The notes under the pieces: generated by a model | What the model was told of the DNA's origin: nothing | Databases searched by the model: none | What the model saw: only the letters and a program-made list of their open reading frames with translations | Shown: piece by piece, positions 1-9,400 of the stretch | Position numbering within the stretch: the stretch's first letter is position 1 | Layout: each line of letters starts with the position of its first letter | Assembly (NCBI GenBank): GCA_902475025.1 | Contig: CABRXX010000026.1 | Location: forward strand, 1 to 33,490 | Direction of reading: 5' to 3' | Length of the DNA stretch: 33,490 nt | Source of the DNA: Merdiplasma sp905207905 | Lineage (GTDB): Bacteria > Bacillota > Clostridia > Lachnospirales > Lachnospiraceae | Made by a program: the position numbers and the translations under genes

Positions 1-430
1 GTATTTTATCGCATTCCCATAAACGTGTTTCGCAGGATCGCACTGTGGCGGACAGGGAAGATGTCGCCAAAACAGCTGGTCCCAGGCCCTTTTATTTTTC
101 TGAACGGTTGGTCTGAATGAATTGCTATGAAAAGCAATAAATTTAAATTGATAAAAAAGTAAGAAGGACAAGGATTGTATAATATAGATAAAAAAACACT
201 TCGTATTCAGCCTGAAAAGAATATATAATATACAAAATATATAAAAATAGGATTGAAAAGAAGAAAGTTTAAAGCTAAAAGGAAATATTTTGGATTTAAA
301 AAAACTGAAAATGAAATTGATAAAAAAGAAGAAAAGAGCAATATTTAGAAACTTTTTGGCAATTTAAGAGAAGAAATTCAGAGGAGACATGGGATATAAT
401 CGAGTCATCAAATAAAGGAGGTGCTCTTAT
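1..430. other. Gene-free leader region upstream of the sugar-binding protein
   Basis: No convincing gene is present. The first 110 bases hold one copy of a dispersed repeat (core at 26-52). From about 140 to 420 the sequence is very A+T-rich and purine-rich on this strand, as expected of a promoter and leader. A small inverted repeat, ATTGCT/AGCAAT, lies at 121-138. Candidate -10 hexamers TATAAT occur at 178-183 and 395-400, but neither has a good -35 at the right distance, so the start of transcription is unresolved. A strong ribosome binding site, AAAGGAGGT, ends about 8 bases before the ATG at 431. Confidence 0.6.
26..52 (+). repeat. Dispersed repeat core, copy 1
   Basis: This 27-base stretch, beginning TGTTTCGCAGGAT and ending CTGTGGCGGA, recurs at 9894-9920 with a single difference (C versus T). 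Weaker similarity extends on both sides, with an ATTCC block upstream and a pyrimidine-rich TTTTTCT block 50-60 bases downstream. Both copies lie in intergenic DNA that flanks the sugar cluster. Confidence 0.55.
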
Positions 431-1390
431 ATGAACAAGAGAGTATTGGCGGGATTAATGACAGTAGCTATGGCATCCACCCTGTTTGGTGTATGCGCAC
501 AGGCGGAAGAAAAAGAGGAGATTGTAGTAGCATTTTCTCAGATGGAGATGAACAATGCATGGCGTGTGGCTGAGACAAATTCTATTCAGGAAGAAGCGGA
601 AGCCAGAGGAATTAAACTGATTTATACAGATGCCAACGGTGATACTGCCAAGCAGGTATCGGATGTGGAAGATATCGTAACTCAGAAGCCGGATGTGATT
701 TTGATGGCTCCCAGAGAGTATGACGGAGTAGAACCTGCTCTGGAAGCAGCGAAAGAAGCCGGAATTCCGGTACTGCTGCTGGACCGTGAGGCTGCCGGCG
801 TTCCGGGAGAGGATTATTTGGCATTTGTAGGCGCTGACTTCTACTGGGAAGGTCAGGAATGTGCGAAAAAGCTGGTAGAGCGTTTCGGAACTGAAGAGGA
901 AGTAAATGTGGTACAGATTACCGGAACGCCAGGATCTTCGGTAGCTATTGACCGTCAGAAGGGCTTTGAGGAAGAACTGGCAAAATATGATAACTTTAAT
1001 ATTATTGCAACTCAGAACGGTGAGTTTACCCGCTCCATCGCACAGTCCGCTATGGAGAATATTATTCAGGCCCAGGGCGATGAGATTGATGCCGTGTTTG
1101 GACATGATGACGAGTGTGCCATCGGCGCAATTCAGGCTTTGAAGGCTGCTGGTTTGAAACCGGGAGAGGATATTGCAGTTGTAGGTGTGGGCGGCTTTAA
1201 GGATGCCTGCGTATCGATCCAGAATGGAGAGATGGATGGAACGGTTCTTTGCAGTCCCTGGTTCGGACCGACTGCCTTTGATCTGGTAGAGAAGATTGTT
1301 GCAGGTGAGGAGATCGATACGAAGGTGGTAAATCCGGGATATATGATCGACGCTTCTAATGTAGAAGAATATATGCCCAGCGCATTCTAA
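431..1390 (+). CDS. Sugar ABC transporter substrate-binding protein (YtfQ/RbsB family)
   Basis: This 319-residue secreted binding protein of the periplasmic-binding type I family should capture a sugar outside the cell for the transporter encoded downstream. A basic, hydrophobic N-terminus (MNKRVLAGLM) ends near AQA-EE, a signal peptidase I-like site. The only nearby cysteine is preceded by Phe-Gly-Val, which is a poor lipobox. As I recall E. coli YtfQ, the shared signatures are FSQ near the mature start, WRVAETN, VAIDRQKGFEE, GEFTRS and IGAIQALKAAGLKPG, so a galactofuranose-like or other furanose sugar is the best guess. It is the first gene of the operon, with a strong AAAGGAGGT ribosome binding site. 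The family is certain and the substrate is inferred. Confidence 0.9.
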   Translation: MNKRVLAGLMTVAMASTLFGVCAQAEEKEEIVVAFSQMEMNNAWRVAETNSIQEEAEARGIKLIYTDANGDTAKQVSDVEDIVTQKPDVILMAPREYDGVEPALEAAKEAGIPVLLLDREAAGVPGEDYLAFVGADFYWEGQECAKKLVERFGTEEEVNVVQITGTPGSSVAIDRQKGFEEELAKYDNFNIIATQNGEFTRSIAQSAMENIIQAQGDEIDAVFGHDDECAIGAIQALKAAGLKPGEDIAVVGVGGFKDACVSIQNGEMDGTVLCSPWFGPTAFDLVEKIVAGEEIDTKVVNPGYMIDASNVEEYMPSAF

Positions 1391-1422
1391 GAATTGCTTG
1401 CTTTCGTGTATCAATTATGATG

Positions 1423-1473
1423 GCGGGCTGTCTCAAAATATAATCTTTTGGAGAACTATTTGGGACAGCTCGC
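1423..1473 (+). terminator. Stem-loop between binding-protein and ATPase genes
   Basis: The arms GCGGGCTGTCTCAAAATA (1423-1440) and TATTTGGGACAGCTCGC (1457-1473) pair almost fully around a 16-base loop and are followed by CTTTTGGTTTC. The U-tract is interrupted, so this is more likely a partial terminator or RNA-stabilising structure than a full stop. Such elements often let the binding protein be made in excess over the membrane components. Confidence 0.6.
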
Positions 1474-1520
1474 TTTTGGTTTCAAAAAATGCTGCAAATA
1501 GCAGGAAATGGGGGTTGCTT

Positions 1521-3038
1521 ATGCCGCAGGAATACATACTGGAAATGAAAGGAATCACCAAGTCTTTCTCAACAGTGAAGGTTCTGCATGAGGTGGATTT
1601 CCGCATTAAAAAGGGAGAAGTACATGCCCTGATGGGAGAGAACGGAGCCGGGAAATCTACATTAATCAAAATATTGACAGGCGTTTACAGTAAGGACGGA
1701 GGAACGGTGGTTTTTGATGGCCGAGAAATTGCTCCGGCCAATTCTCTGGAGGCGCAGAAATTGGGAATCAGTCCGATTTATCAGGAGATCAGTCTGGTGT
1801 CGCAGCTGAGTGTGGCAGAGAATATTTATATTGGCCGGGAAATCAAAAAGAACGGCATGATTGATTGGAAAACAACGAACCAGAAGAGTGAAGAACTTCT
1901 GAACAGTCTGGGAATACAGATAGATGTAACCAAACCGCTGTCCAGCTATGGAACCGCGATCCAACAGATGGTGGCGATTGCCAGATCTATTTTGATAGAG
2001 GCTAAGCTGGTGATTATGGATGAAGCCACATCTTCTCTGGATGAGGATGAGGTGGAGGTACTGTTTGATATTATTCGGAAACTGAAAAAGAAAGGAATTG
2101 CGATCCTGTTTATCTCTCATCGCCTGCCGGAGATTTTCCAGATTACAGATACGGTCACTGTGTTAAAGGACGGATTCCTGGTGGGAGAATATGAAACAGC
2201 ATCTTTGACGAAAAAAGACCTGGTGTCCAAAATGATCGGCCGTTCAGCAGAGGATATCGTGGAGGTACACCGCCAGAAACGGCAGATACAGGAGGAACTG
2301 TATTTAAAGGCAGAGGGGATTGAGAGCGGTATTAAACTGCGGGGCTTGAATCTCACCATCCGCAAAGGAGAGATTGTGGGGCTGGCAGGACTTCTGGGAG
2401 CTGGAAGAACGGAGCTTGCCAGAGTGATTTTTGGTATTGACAAAAAGGACCGCGGAACGATACAGATTGACGGAAAAGAAGTGGAGTTTAAACTGCCCAG
2501 ACAGGCGATTGATTACGGGCTGGCCTTTTGCTCTGAAAACAGAAAGGTGGAAGGGATTATTCCGCACCTGAGCATTGCAGAGAACATCAGCATTGCAAAT
2601 ATGAAGCGGGTGAGCCGTTTTGGAATCATTCACAGAGCCAGACAGCGGGCGGTGGCAGAAGAGTATGTGAAAAAAATCCGCATTAAAACAACGGGCATTG
2701 ATCAGCAGATCTGTAATCTGTCCGGAGGAAATCAGCAGAAGGTGATTTTGGCAAGATGGCTTAGCATGCAGCCGGATTTCATTATTCTGGATGAGCCTAC
2801 CCGGGGAATTGACGTGGGGGCGAAGCGGGAGATTGAGGAACTGATACGCCAGATTGCAGATCAGGGGATCAGCGTGCTTCTTATTTCATCGGAATTTGAG
2901 GAGCTGATTCGAAACTGTGACCGGGTTGAGGTGATCAGGGATGGACGAAATGCAGGGAGCCTTCTGGCGGAAGAGATCACAGAAAATAATATTATGAATT
3001 TAATTGCAAATGGAACTCCGGGAGGTGAGGAAGTATGA
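1521..3038 (+). CDS. Sugar ABC transporter ATP-binding protein, two ABC domains (RbsA/MglA/YtfR family)
   Basis: This 505-residue cytoplasmic ATPase powers import through the two permeases downstream. I chose the ATG at 1521 (MPQEYILEMK) because it matches the normal family N-terminus and length. The frame is open from 1398, but that extension would run through the intergenic stem-loop. The first ABC domain has Walker A GENGAGKST at residues 39-47, a non-standard signature loop (SSYGTAIQQMVAIAR) and Walker B VIMDEATSSLD. The second has the degenerate Walker A GLLGAGRTE usual in this family, an intact LSGGNQQK signature and IILDEPTRGID. The stop codon overlaps the start of the next gene (ATGA), which suggests translational coupling. 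Confidence 0.93.
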   Translation: MPQEYILEMKGITKSFSTVKVLHEVDFRIKKGEVHALMGENGAGKSTLIKILTGVYSKDGGTVVFDGREIAPANSLEAQKLGISPIYQEISLVSQLSVAENIYIGREIKKNGMIDWKTTNQKSEELLNSLGIQIDVTKPLSSYGTAIQQMVAIARSILIEAKLVIMDEATSSLDEDEVEVLFDIIRKLKKKGIAILFISHRLPEIFQITDTVTVLKDGFLVGEYETASLTKKDLVSKMIGRSAEDIVEVHRQKRQIQEELYLKAEGIESGIKLRGLNLTIRKGEIVGLAGLLGAGRTELARVIFGIDKKDRGTIQIDGKEVEFKLPRQAIDYGLAFCSENRKVEGIIPHLSIAENISIANMKRVSRFGIIHRARQRAVAEEYVKKIRIKTTGIDQQICNLSGGNQQKVILARWLSMQPDFIILDEPTRGIDVGAKREIEELIRQIADQGISVLLISSEFEELIRNCDRVEVIRDGRNAGSLLAEEITENNIMNLIANGTPGGEEV

Positions 3039-3979
3039 AAAAGATGAAGATGAATGACATTGTCAGAACCTACGGCGCACTGATTGTGCTGGTTGTGCTT
3101 CTGATCATTAACGGGGTGGTTACTCCGAACTTTCTTCATATGAATACCATCTGGAATATTTTAATACAGGCATTTTCTGTGATTATTATTTCTCTCGGAA
3201 TGACGCTGGTCATTGCAACGGGCGGCATCGATATCTCAGTGGGTTCGACTATGGCGCTGTCCTCCATCATTTTTGCAAAACTGCTGATCACTTATGAGAT
3301 GAATATATGGGTAGCCCTGGCGGCAGCTTTGGCGGCAGCCTGTGTTTTCGGCCTCTTTAATGGTGTTCTGGTGGGAGTATTTGATATACAGCCCATTGTG
3401 GCCACTCTGATCCTGATGATATCCGGACGGGGAATTGCCCAGCAGTTTAACAATGGCGTGGTGATTTCCTTCTATGGAAATTCATTTGCAGACATCGGCA
3501 TTTACCGTATCGGAGGAGTAGTGCCGATACAGGTGGTGCTGGCAGCAGCGGCTATTTTGATCATTTATTTTGTTGCTAAAAAAACCACTTTCGGACTGTA
3601 TGTGCAGGCGATTGGAGATAACCGGTCGGCCGCGCATCTGGTGGGGCTGAAAACCTCCCTGGTTCTTATCATGACCTATGTGCTGTGCGCGCTTCTGGCC
3701 GGCGGAGCAGCCTGTTTTGAAACGCTGAGACTCTGTTCGGCAGATCCCAACAACATTGGAAACAATATTGAGCTGGACTGTGTGGCTGCGGTAGCGATTG
3801 GCGGAACATCCATGAGCGGCGGCAAGGCAGTGATCTGGGGGACTGTGGTAGGCGCGCTGGTGATGCAGCTGATCACCACTATGATGAATATGAATAACAT
3901 TTTCTATGCATACGGGCTGGTGATCAAGGCTGTGATCATTATTGTGGCTCTGTATCTGCAAAAGGAAAAGAATCAGTAG
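3035..3979 (+). CDS. Sugar ABC transporter permease 1 (YtfT-like, BPD_transp_2 family)
   Basis: This 314-residue integral membrane protein has about eight to ten hydrophobic segments and forms half of the translocation pore. Signatures shared with RbsC/YtfT are LGMTLVIATGGIDISVGS, IQPIVATLILMISGRG, AIGDNRSAA and the cytoplasmic coupling region CVAAVAIGGTSMSGG. As I recall YtfT, the IQPxVATLILM and ADxNNxG stretches are closer to it than to ribose permeases. The start overlaps the ATPase stop by four bases and has the ribosome binding site GGAGGTGAGG. With the next gene it probably makes a heterodimeric pore, as in YtfT-YjfF systems. Confidence 0.92.
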   Translation: MKKMKMNDIVRTYGALIVLVVLLIINGVVTPNFLHMNTIWNILIQAFSVIIISLGMTLVIATGGIDISVGSTMALSSIIFAKLLITYEMNIWVALAAALAAACVFGLFNGVLVGVFDIQPIVATLILMISGRGIAQQFNNGVVISFYGNSFADIGIYRIGGVVPIQVVLAAAAILIIYFVAKKTTFGLYVQAIGDNRSAAHLVGLKTSLVLIMTYVLCALLAGGAACFETLRLCSADPNNIGNNIELDCVAAVAIGGTSMSGGKAVIWGTVVGALVMQLITTMMNMNNIFYAYGLVIKAVIIIVALYLQKEKNQ

Positions 3980-3991
3980 GGAGGTGCGGAC

Positions 3992-4930
3992 ATGTGGAAG
4001 AGTAAGTTAAAAGGAAACGGTACATGGATCGCATTGTTCATCCTGGTGGTGGCTGCGACAGTATTTTATGGGACCACGTTTCTGAGCGTTTCAAATATTT
4101 TTAATGTTTTGCGTCAGTCCAGTATGATTGGCCTGATTGCGGTGGGGATGACCTGCGTGATTATCACAGCAGGGATTGACCTTTCTGTGGGAGCCACAGT
4201 TGCCCTGACCGCAGTGTCTGCGGCAGTTTTGACACAAACCAGCGTGCTGCTGGCTCTGATCGTGCCGGTTCTCATTGGAATTTTGATTGGAGTGGTGAAC
4301 GGATTTGTAATTGCAAAGCTGAAGATTGTACCGTTTATTGCTACTCTGGCAGTTCAGATGGCAGTGAGGGGAATTGCTTACATTGCCACAGATGTGAAAT
4401 CTGTTCCGATTGCAGATGAGGCGGAGAGCTTTCTGGTAATCGGCCGCGGACATTTTCTGGGGATTCCGATTCCGGTAATTCTTTTTGCACTGGCAGCAGC
4501 AGTTATGATTTTCGTATGCAGCAAGACTCCTTTTGGGCGAAGCCTTTATGCCATTGGAGGAAATGAGGATGCTGCCAGGATGATGGGCATCAAGGTGGAT
4601 CGAAATAAGGCTCTTAGCTATGTGCTCACCGGAGGCCTTTCTGGCCTGGCAGGCGTGATACTCTGTTCCAGACTGGGAGCCGGACAGCCGGTGGGAGGAA
4701 ACGGCTGGGAGATGGATGCCGTGTCAGCAGTGGCCATTGGAGGTACCCTTCTTTCCGGCGGTTCTGGAAGTGTGGGGAAAACTATTTCCGGAGTGCTGAT
4801 TACCGGTTTGATTGGAAATATTATCAATCTTCAGGGAGATATTAACACTTATGTGCAGAAGATCATCAATGGAGCCATTGTATTGATTGTCATTATTATT
4901 CAGAGACGAACACAGACAAAGGAGAAGTAA
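3992..4930 (+). CDS. Sugar ABC transporter permease 2 (YjfF/RbsC-like, BPD_transp_2 family)
   Basis: This 312-residue polytopic membrane protein is the second pore subunit. It shares the family core with permease 1 (GMTCVIITAGIDLSVGA, FIATLAVQMAVRGIAY, YAIGGNEDAARMMGI, AVAIGGTLLSGGSGSV) but is clearly diverged from it. The pair therefore looks like a long-standing heterodimer and not a recent duplication. The ribosome binding site GGGAGGTG precedes the ATG, 12 bases after the permease 1 stop. Two distinct permeases beside one double ATPase is the layout known for YtfQ-YtfR-YtfT-YjfF. Confidence 0.92.
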   Translation: MWKSKLKGNGTWIALFILVVAATVFYGTTFLSVSNIFNVLRQSSMIGLIAVGMTCVIITAGIDLSVGATVALTAVSAAVLTQTSVLLALIVPVLIGILIGVVNGFVIAKLKIVPFIATLAVQMAVRGIAYIATDVKSVPIADEAESFLVIGRGHFLGIPIPVILFALAAAVMIFVCSKTPFGRSLYAIGGNEDAARMMGIKVDRNKALSYVLTGGLSGLAGVILCSRLGAGQPVGGNGWEMDAVSAVAIGGTLLSGGSGSVGKTISGVLITGLIGNIINLQGDINTYVQKIINGAIVLIVIIIQRRTQTKEK

Positions 4931-4931
4931 G

Positions 4932-5477
4932 ATGGAGAAAAAAACGATAAATATTCCCGTCAGGGAGATGACGGCAGATCTTATGGAGAAGATGGAACAG
5001 GAGGGGCTGATTACGCGCCTGTGTCCGAATCGCCATGATATAGAGACTCCGGAGGGAAATACCTGGTACAAGTCTTTATATGAGGGGGCAGAAGGGTATG
5101 GTCCTCACAAGATCATAGCCCTGACAGTGAACAGGGAAAGTTTCCCCGGCTTTGGAACCCACCCGGATATGGAAGAATTCTGGCTGATCGGAAATAATGA
5201 TTCCAAGCCCATGTACCTTCTGGTAGCCCGGATGGGAAGGGAAGAACTGGAGAAAAAAGTAGGAGATCAGACTCTGGAAGCCGGGGATTTTTATCTGATA
5301 AAGACCAGGTTCAATGACCCGGAGGTGAGCTTCTTTGTCATGAACAGGGGCATTCCTCATGGCGAGGGCGTGTTTGATAAAGAAGGCCTGTGCCCTTCCT
5401 TCTATGTGACAGAAAGCCGGGATCTGCCTCTGGATCTGTGCGATATGGGAAATTACCAGATCGAACCGATCCGCTAG
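4932..5477 (+). CDS. Conserved protein of unknown function, probable cupin-like fold
   Basis: This is a 181-residue soluble protein. I chose the ATG at 4932 because GGAGAAG lies just upstream and the gene then begins one base after the permease 2 stop, which places it in the transporter operon. The frame is open further upstream, but only in the shadow of the permease gene. The stretch GTHPDMEEFWLIG resembles the first cupin metal motif (His, Glu, then Gly at the expected spacing). GDFYLIKTRFNDPE and IPHGEGVF look like later strands of the same barrel. No signal peptide or membrane segment is seen. An isomerase, an epimerase-like enzyme or a sugar sensor would all fit. No specific function can be named. 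Confidence 0.75.
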   Translation: MEKKTINIPVREMTADLMEKMEQEGLITRLCPNRHDIETPEGNTWYKSLYEGAEGYGPHKIIALTVNRESFPGFGTHPDMEEFWLIGNNDSKPMYLLVARMGREELEKKVGDQTLEAGDFYLIKTRFNDPEVSFFVMNRGIPHGEGVFDKEGLCPSFYVTESRDLPLDLCDMGNYQIEPIR

Positions 5478-6307
5478 GAGGAATGGCGGTATTCGTTGGG
5501 CGTACATCCTTCCATCTTTTTAAAAGAGGTACAGAAGGAACTTTCGCTGGAAAATCCCAGGCTGTAGGCGATATCCTTGATGGAAAGCGTGGTAGTTTTC
5601 AGGTAAAATTTGGCTGTGTTGATTCTGGCCAGGATTAAATATTCATGGGGCGTAAAACCGGTCTCCTTTTTAAACAGGCGGAGGAAATAATAGGGGCTTA
5701 GGTTCGCCCGCTCTGCCAGCGCATTCAGGGTGAGATCCAGATGGGGATGGTCGGAGATATAGGTACGGATATCTTCAATCAGAGAGCTGGCTGAGGAATC
5801 CTGGCTGTCAGAGGAAGCTAGAAAACTGGTGAGGATATCTGTGAGATATTTGTTGAATAAGGGCTCTTCGATTTTCCCATGCTCATGGAAAACATTAAAG
5901 AGACGGTACATAGATCTTACCGTGTGATCTGTATCTCTGGAGCGAAGAACCGGGGAGGCGCAGATGACAGAAAAAAATTTCCTGGCCAGAGGCCCGTCAA
6001 AATGAATCCAGAGAATATCCCATCCGTCCTGACTGCCATAGCAGTGAGGGTTATAGCAGTCCAGCAGCGCAAAGTCTCCGGACTTCAATGTGCGGCGCGG
6101 CTGTCCGCAGCACTGCGCGTAGCCTTTTCCCTGAATTACATAGAGAAGCAGGTAACTGTCATAATTATGTCTGCGCACAATATAATTTTTGTCGCAGTGA
6201 TATTTTCCAGTGCAGAGAGGATAAAAATACAACTCCTTTGCCAGACTGCTGGGGGTATAGAAATAGAGGGGAGAATCAGGCATAATGCCTTTTCCGATTG
6301 CCTGCAT
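5474..6307 (-). CDS. AraC-family transcriptional regulator
   Basis: This 277-residue DNA-binding protein has an N-terminal cupin-type ligand domain (YLLLYVIQGKGYAQ, LKSGDFALLDCYNPH, about residues 45-100). It has two C-terminal helix-turn-helix units (LNALAERANLSPYYFLRLFKKETG and IKDIAYSLGFSSESSFCTSFKK). I chose the start at 6307 because AAAGGAGA sits 7 bases upstream on this strand. A further ATG nine codons earlier lacks such a site. The gene is divergent from the DUF5107 gene and convergent with the cupin-like gene, so it probably controls one or both sugar-related units through the palindromes at 6365-6418. The inducer is unknown. Confidence 0.92.
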   Translation of the reverse strand: MQAIGKGIMPDSPLYFYTPSSLAKELYFYPLCTGKYHCDKNYIVRRHNYDSYLLLYVIQGKGYAQCCGQPRRTLKSGDFALLDCYNPHCYGSQDGWDILWIHFDGPLARKFFSVICASPVLRSRDTDHTVRSMYRLFNVFHEHGKIEEPLFNKYLTDILTSFLASSDSQDSSASSLIEDIRTYISDHPHLDLTLNALAERANLSPYYFLRLFKKETGFTPHEYLILARINTAKFYLKTTTLSIKDIAYSLGFSSESSFCTSFKKMEGCTPNEYRHSS

Positions 6308-6364
6308 AACAGTCTCCTTTCCGGGCTTTGGCACTCATTTTTGCGATTTAACGCATACCGCGCG

Positions 6365-6418
6365 AGTGAAATACTCCGCACCTTGCTGCAGAGTATTTGA
6401 TTTGCACTCAATTTCACT
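6365..6418. promoter_or_regulatory. Nested inverted repeats, probable AraC-type operator
   Basis: An outer pair, AGTGAAAT (6365-6372) and ATTTCACT (6411-6418), encloses an inner pair, AAATACTC (6369-6376) and GAGTATTT (6391-6398). All arms are perfect. The region lies between the divergent araC-type gene and the DUF5107 gene and overlaps the -35 of the forward promoter. This is the expected position for a binding site of the adjacent regulator, though binding is inferred. Confidence 0.6.
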
Positions 6419-6430
6419 TAATTATAGATA
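6402..6430 (+). promoter_or_regulatory. Candidate promoter of the DUF5107 gene
   Basis: The -35-like hexamer TTGCAC (6402-6407) is followed after 15-17 bases by TATAGA/TAGATA (6423-6430). Transcription would start near 6437, about 30 bases before the ATG. The -10 is imperfect, which fits a promoter that needs an activator. Confidence 0.45.
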
Positions 6431-6434
6431 GAAT

Positions 6435-6448
6435 GGAAAACGATGTCA
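6435..6448 (+). promoter_or_regulatory. cre-like catabolite repression site
   Basis: GGAAAACGATGTCA matches the CcpA consensus TGWAANCGNTNWCA at every position except the first. It overlaps the predicted transcription start of the DUF5107 gene, so bound CcpA could block initiation. This is a pattern match only. Confidence 0.45.
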
Positions 6449-6467
6449 ATAAAAGGAGGTTTTAGAT

Positions 6468-9400
6468 ATGGGACATAGAACAGGACAGACAGAAGTGTGG
6501 GAGGAGATGATTTCTATTCCTACTTACGGTGTGGGAGAACCGGACAAGAATCCCATGTTTATGGAAAAGAGAGTTTATCAGGGAAGTTCCGGAAAGGTGT
6601 ATCCCCTTCCCGTAATTGATAAAATTTATGATGAGAAAAGGGATCAGACCTATAAAGCAGTTTTTTTGGAGAATGACTATCTGAAGGTAATGATTTTGCC
6701 GGAATTGGGAGGAAGAATCCAGAGGGCTTACGATAAAACCAATGGGTATGATTTTGTATATTATAATGAAGTAATCAAACCGGCGCTGGTGGGACTGGCA
6801 GGGCCCTGGATTTCCGGTGGAATTGAATTTAACTGGCCGCAGCATCATCGCCCCACCACATTTTCACCGGTGGATTATCAGTGGTCCCAAAATGAAGACG
6901 GAAGCTGCACGGTGAAATGCAGCGAGGTAGATCAGATGTACGGTACAAAGGGAACCATGATGTTTACCTTGTATCCGGATAAAGCTTACATTGAGATTAA
7001 GGGACAGCTTTATAACAGAACGAATCTGCCCCAGACCTTTTTGTGGTGGGCGAACCCGGCGGTTCCGGTCAATGATTACACCCAGTCTATTTTTCCGCCG
7101 GATGTTCATGCAGTATTCGACCATGGCAAGCGGGATGTAAGCAAGTTTCCGATTGCCACGGGAGTTTACTATAAACACGATTACGGCGAAGGCGTGGATA
7201 TCTCCAGGTATAAAAATATTCCGGTACCCACCAGTTACATGTGCTATCATTCAGATTATAACTTTGTGGGAGGATACGATTATCAGAAAGAAGCCGGTAT
7301 TCTGCATATTGCAGACCACCATATCAGTCCGGGAAAGAAGCAGTGGACTTGGGGCTGCGGGGATTTTGGACAGGCCTGGGATCGAAATCTTACCGATGAG
7401 AACGGCCCATACATTGAGCTGATGACCGGCGTGTTTACGGACAATCAGCCGGATTTTACCTGGCTGAAGCCCTTTGAAGAAAAGGAATTTACCCAGTATT
7501 TTATGCCGTACAAGAAAGCCGCACAGGTAAAGAACGCCAGCACAGAGGCGGTTCTTGGACTGGAGGCGGAGGATGGCCGGATAAAGCTGGTCGTTTACGC
7601 TACTGGTGTTTACCCGGATGCCAAGGTGCGCCTGACGGCAGGGGATAAAGTACTCTATGAAAAAACAGCCACAATCAGTCCGGTAGAAGTGCTGGAAGAT
7701 ACGGTGGACTGGGACGGGGATAAAACGGCGCTGAGGCTGTCTGTGATGGATCAGACGGGAAGAGAGATGCTCTCCTATGTGCCGGAGGCTGAAAAGATTG
7801 AAGAGATCCCGGAACCGGCAGCTCCGGCAAAACTGCCCGGGGATATTATGACCTGCGAAGAACTTTATCTGACAGGACAGCATATTGAACAGTACCGTCA
7901 TGCCACATATGATCCGGATCCCTATTATCTGGAAGGGCTGAAGAGAGATCCGGGAGATATCCGCCTCAATAATTCTTATGGCATGCTGCTGCTGCGGAGA
8001 GGCTGCTTTGCAGAGAGCGAGGTGTACTTTAGAAAGGCGCAGGAGAGATCCACTTGGAGAAATCCCAATCCCTATGACGGGGAAGTCAGCTTCAATCTGG
8101 GGTTATCGCTCTGGTATCAGGGCAGAGAAAAGGAAGCGTATGATGCTTTTTACAAAGCCACTTGGTCTGCCGCCCAGCAGGAGATGGGCTTCTACTATCT
8201 GGCCGCTATCGACTGCAGGGCCGGGGAGTATGAAAAAGCCCTGGAACACATTGAGAGAAGTATCTCCAGAAATACAGAGAATGTAAAGGCCAGAGGTCTG
8301 AAAGGACTGATTTTGGAGACTCTGGGAAGGAAGGAAGAAGCTGCCGCCTGGTATGAGGAAAACTTAAAGAAGGATGGCTTTGATTATATTTCCATGATTC
8401 AGTACTCCGCTTTGAAGCAGGAGAAGGCGGATCCATGCCTGAAATTGATGGCAGACAGGGTAAGCACTTTTATGGAATGTGCGATTGACTACGGGGAAGC
8501 CGGTTTTGTCAAAGAGGCAGCCGGGATTTTGACGCTCTGTCAGAAAGAGTCTCCCATGCTTCATTATTATGAGGCTTATTATGCGTCCTTCTTTGATAAA
8601 GAGCGGATGAGAAAGGCTCTGGAGGCGGGAGCCCAGACAGATCCTGCCTACTGTTTCCCCAACAAACTGGAGGATATTCTGGTACTGGAGTTTGTTATGG
8701 AGGAGAATCCAAAGGACGGCTATGCGCCTTATTATCTGGGAAATCTGTTTTATGACAAAAAGCAGTATGAGCGGGCTGCAAAGCTGTGGGAGAGAGCGGC
8801 AGCCGCTAAGCCCCAGTTCCCCACCGTGTTCCGAAATCTGGCGCTGGCTTACTATAACAAGCAAAAGAAGCCCAAAGAGGCGTTAGCCTGCATGGAGAAG
8901 GCTTTTGTGCTGAACCAGAAAGATGCGCGCATTTTCCTGGAGCTGGATCAGCTTCACAAAAAAATGGGTATGAAGATTGAAGAACGGCTGGAACTGTTTC
9001 ATAAGCACATGGATGTGGTGGAAATCCGGGATGATCTGTATGTGGAGTACGTTACCATGCTGAATTCTCTGGGCAGATACCAGGAGAGCTATGATCTGAT
9101 TATGAAGCGCCGCTTCCATCCATGGGAGGGAGGAGAAGGAAAAATTACAACCCAGTATGCGGTTGCCCTTACTCAGCTTGGAAAGTGTGCGCTGGAAAAT
9201 GGAGAGGCGGCGAGAGCCGTGGAGCTTTTAGAGCAGGCTCTTGTATTTCCACATAATCTGGGAGAAGGAAAACTGGAAGGCGCGAAGGACAATAATATTT
9301 ACTATTATCTGGGACTGGCCAAACGGGAGCTGGGACAGAAAGAAGAGGCAGAAGAATGTCTGCTTCGGGCTTCTGTAGGAACAGAGGAGCCAGCGGGCAT

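Noticed and set aside
455..1414. Long minus-strand open frame opposite the binding-protein gene
   Set aside because: It has no ribosome binding site and no recognisable domain, and it lies fully opposite a gene with clear family signatures.
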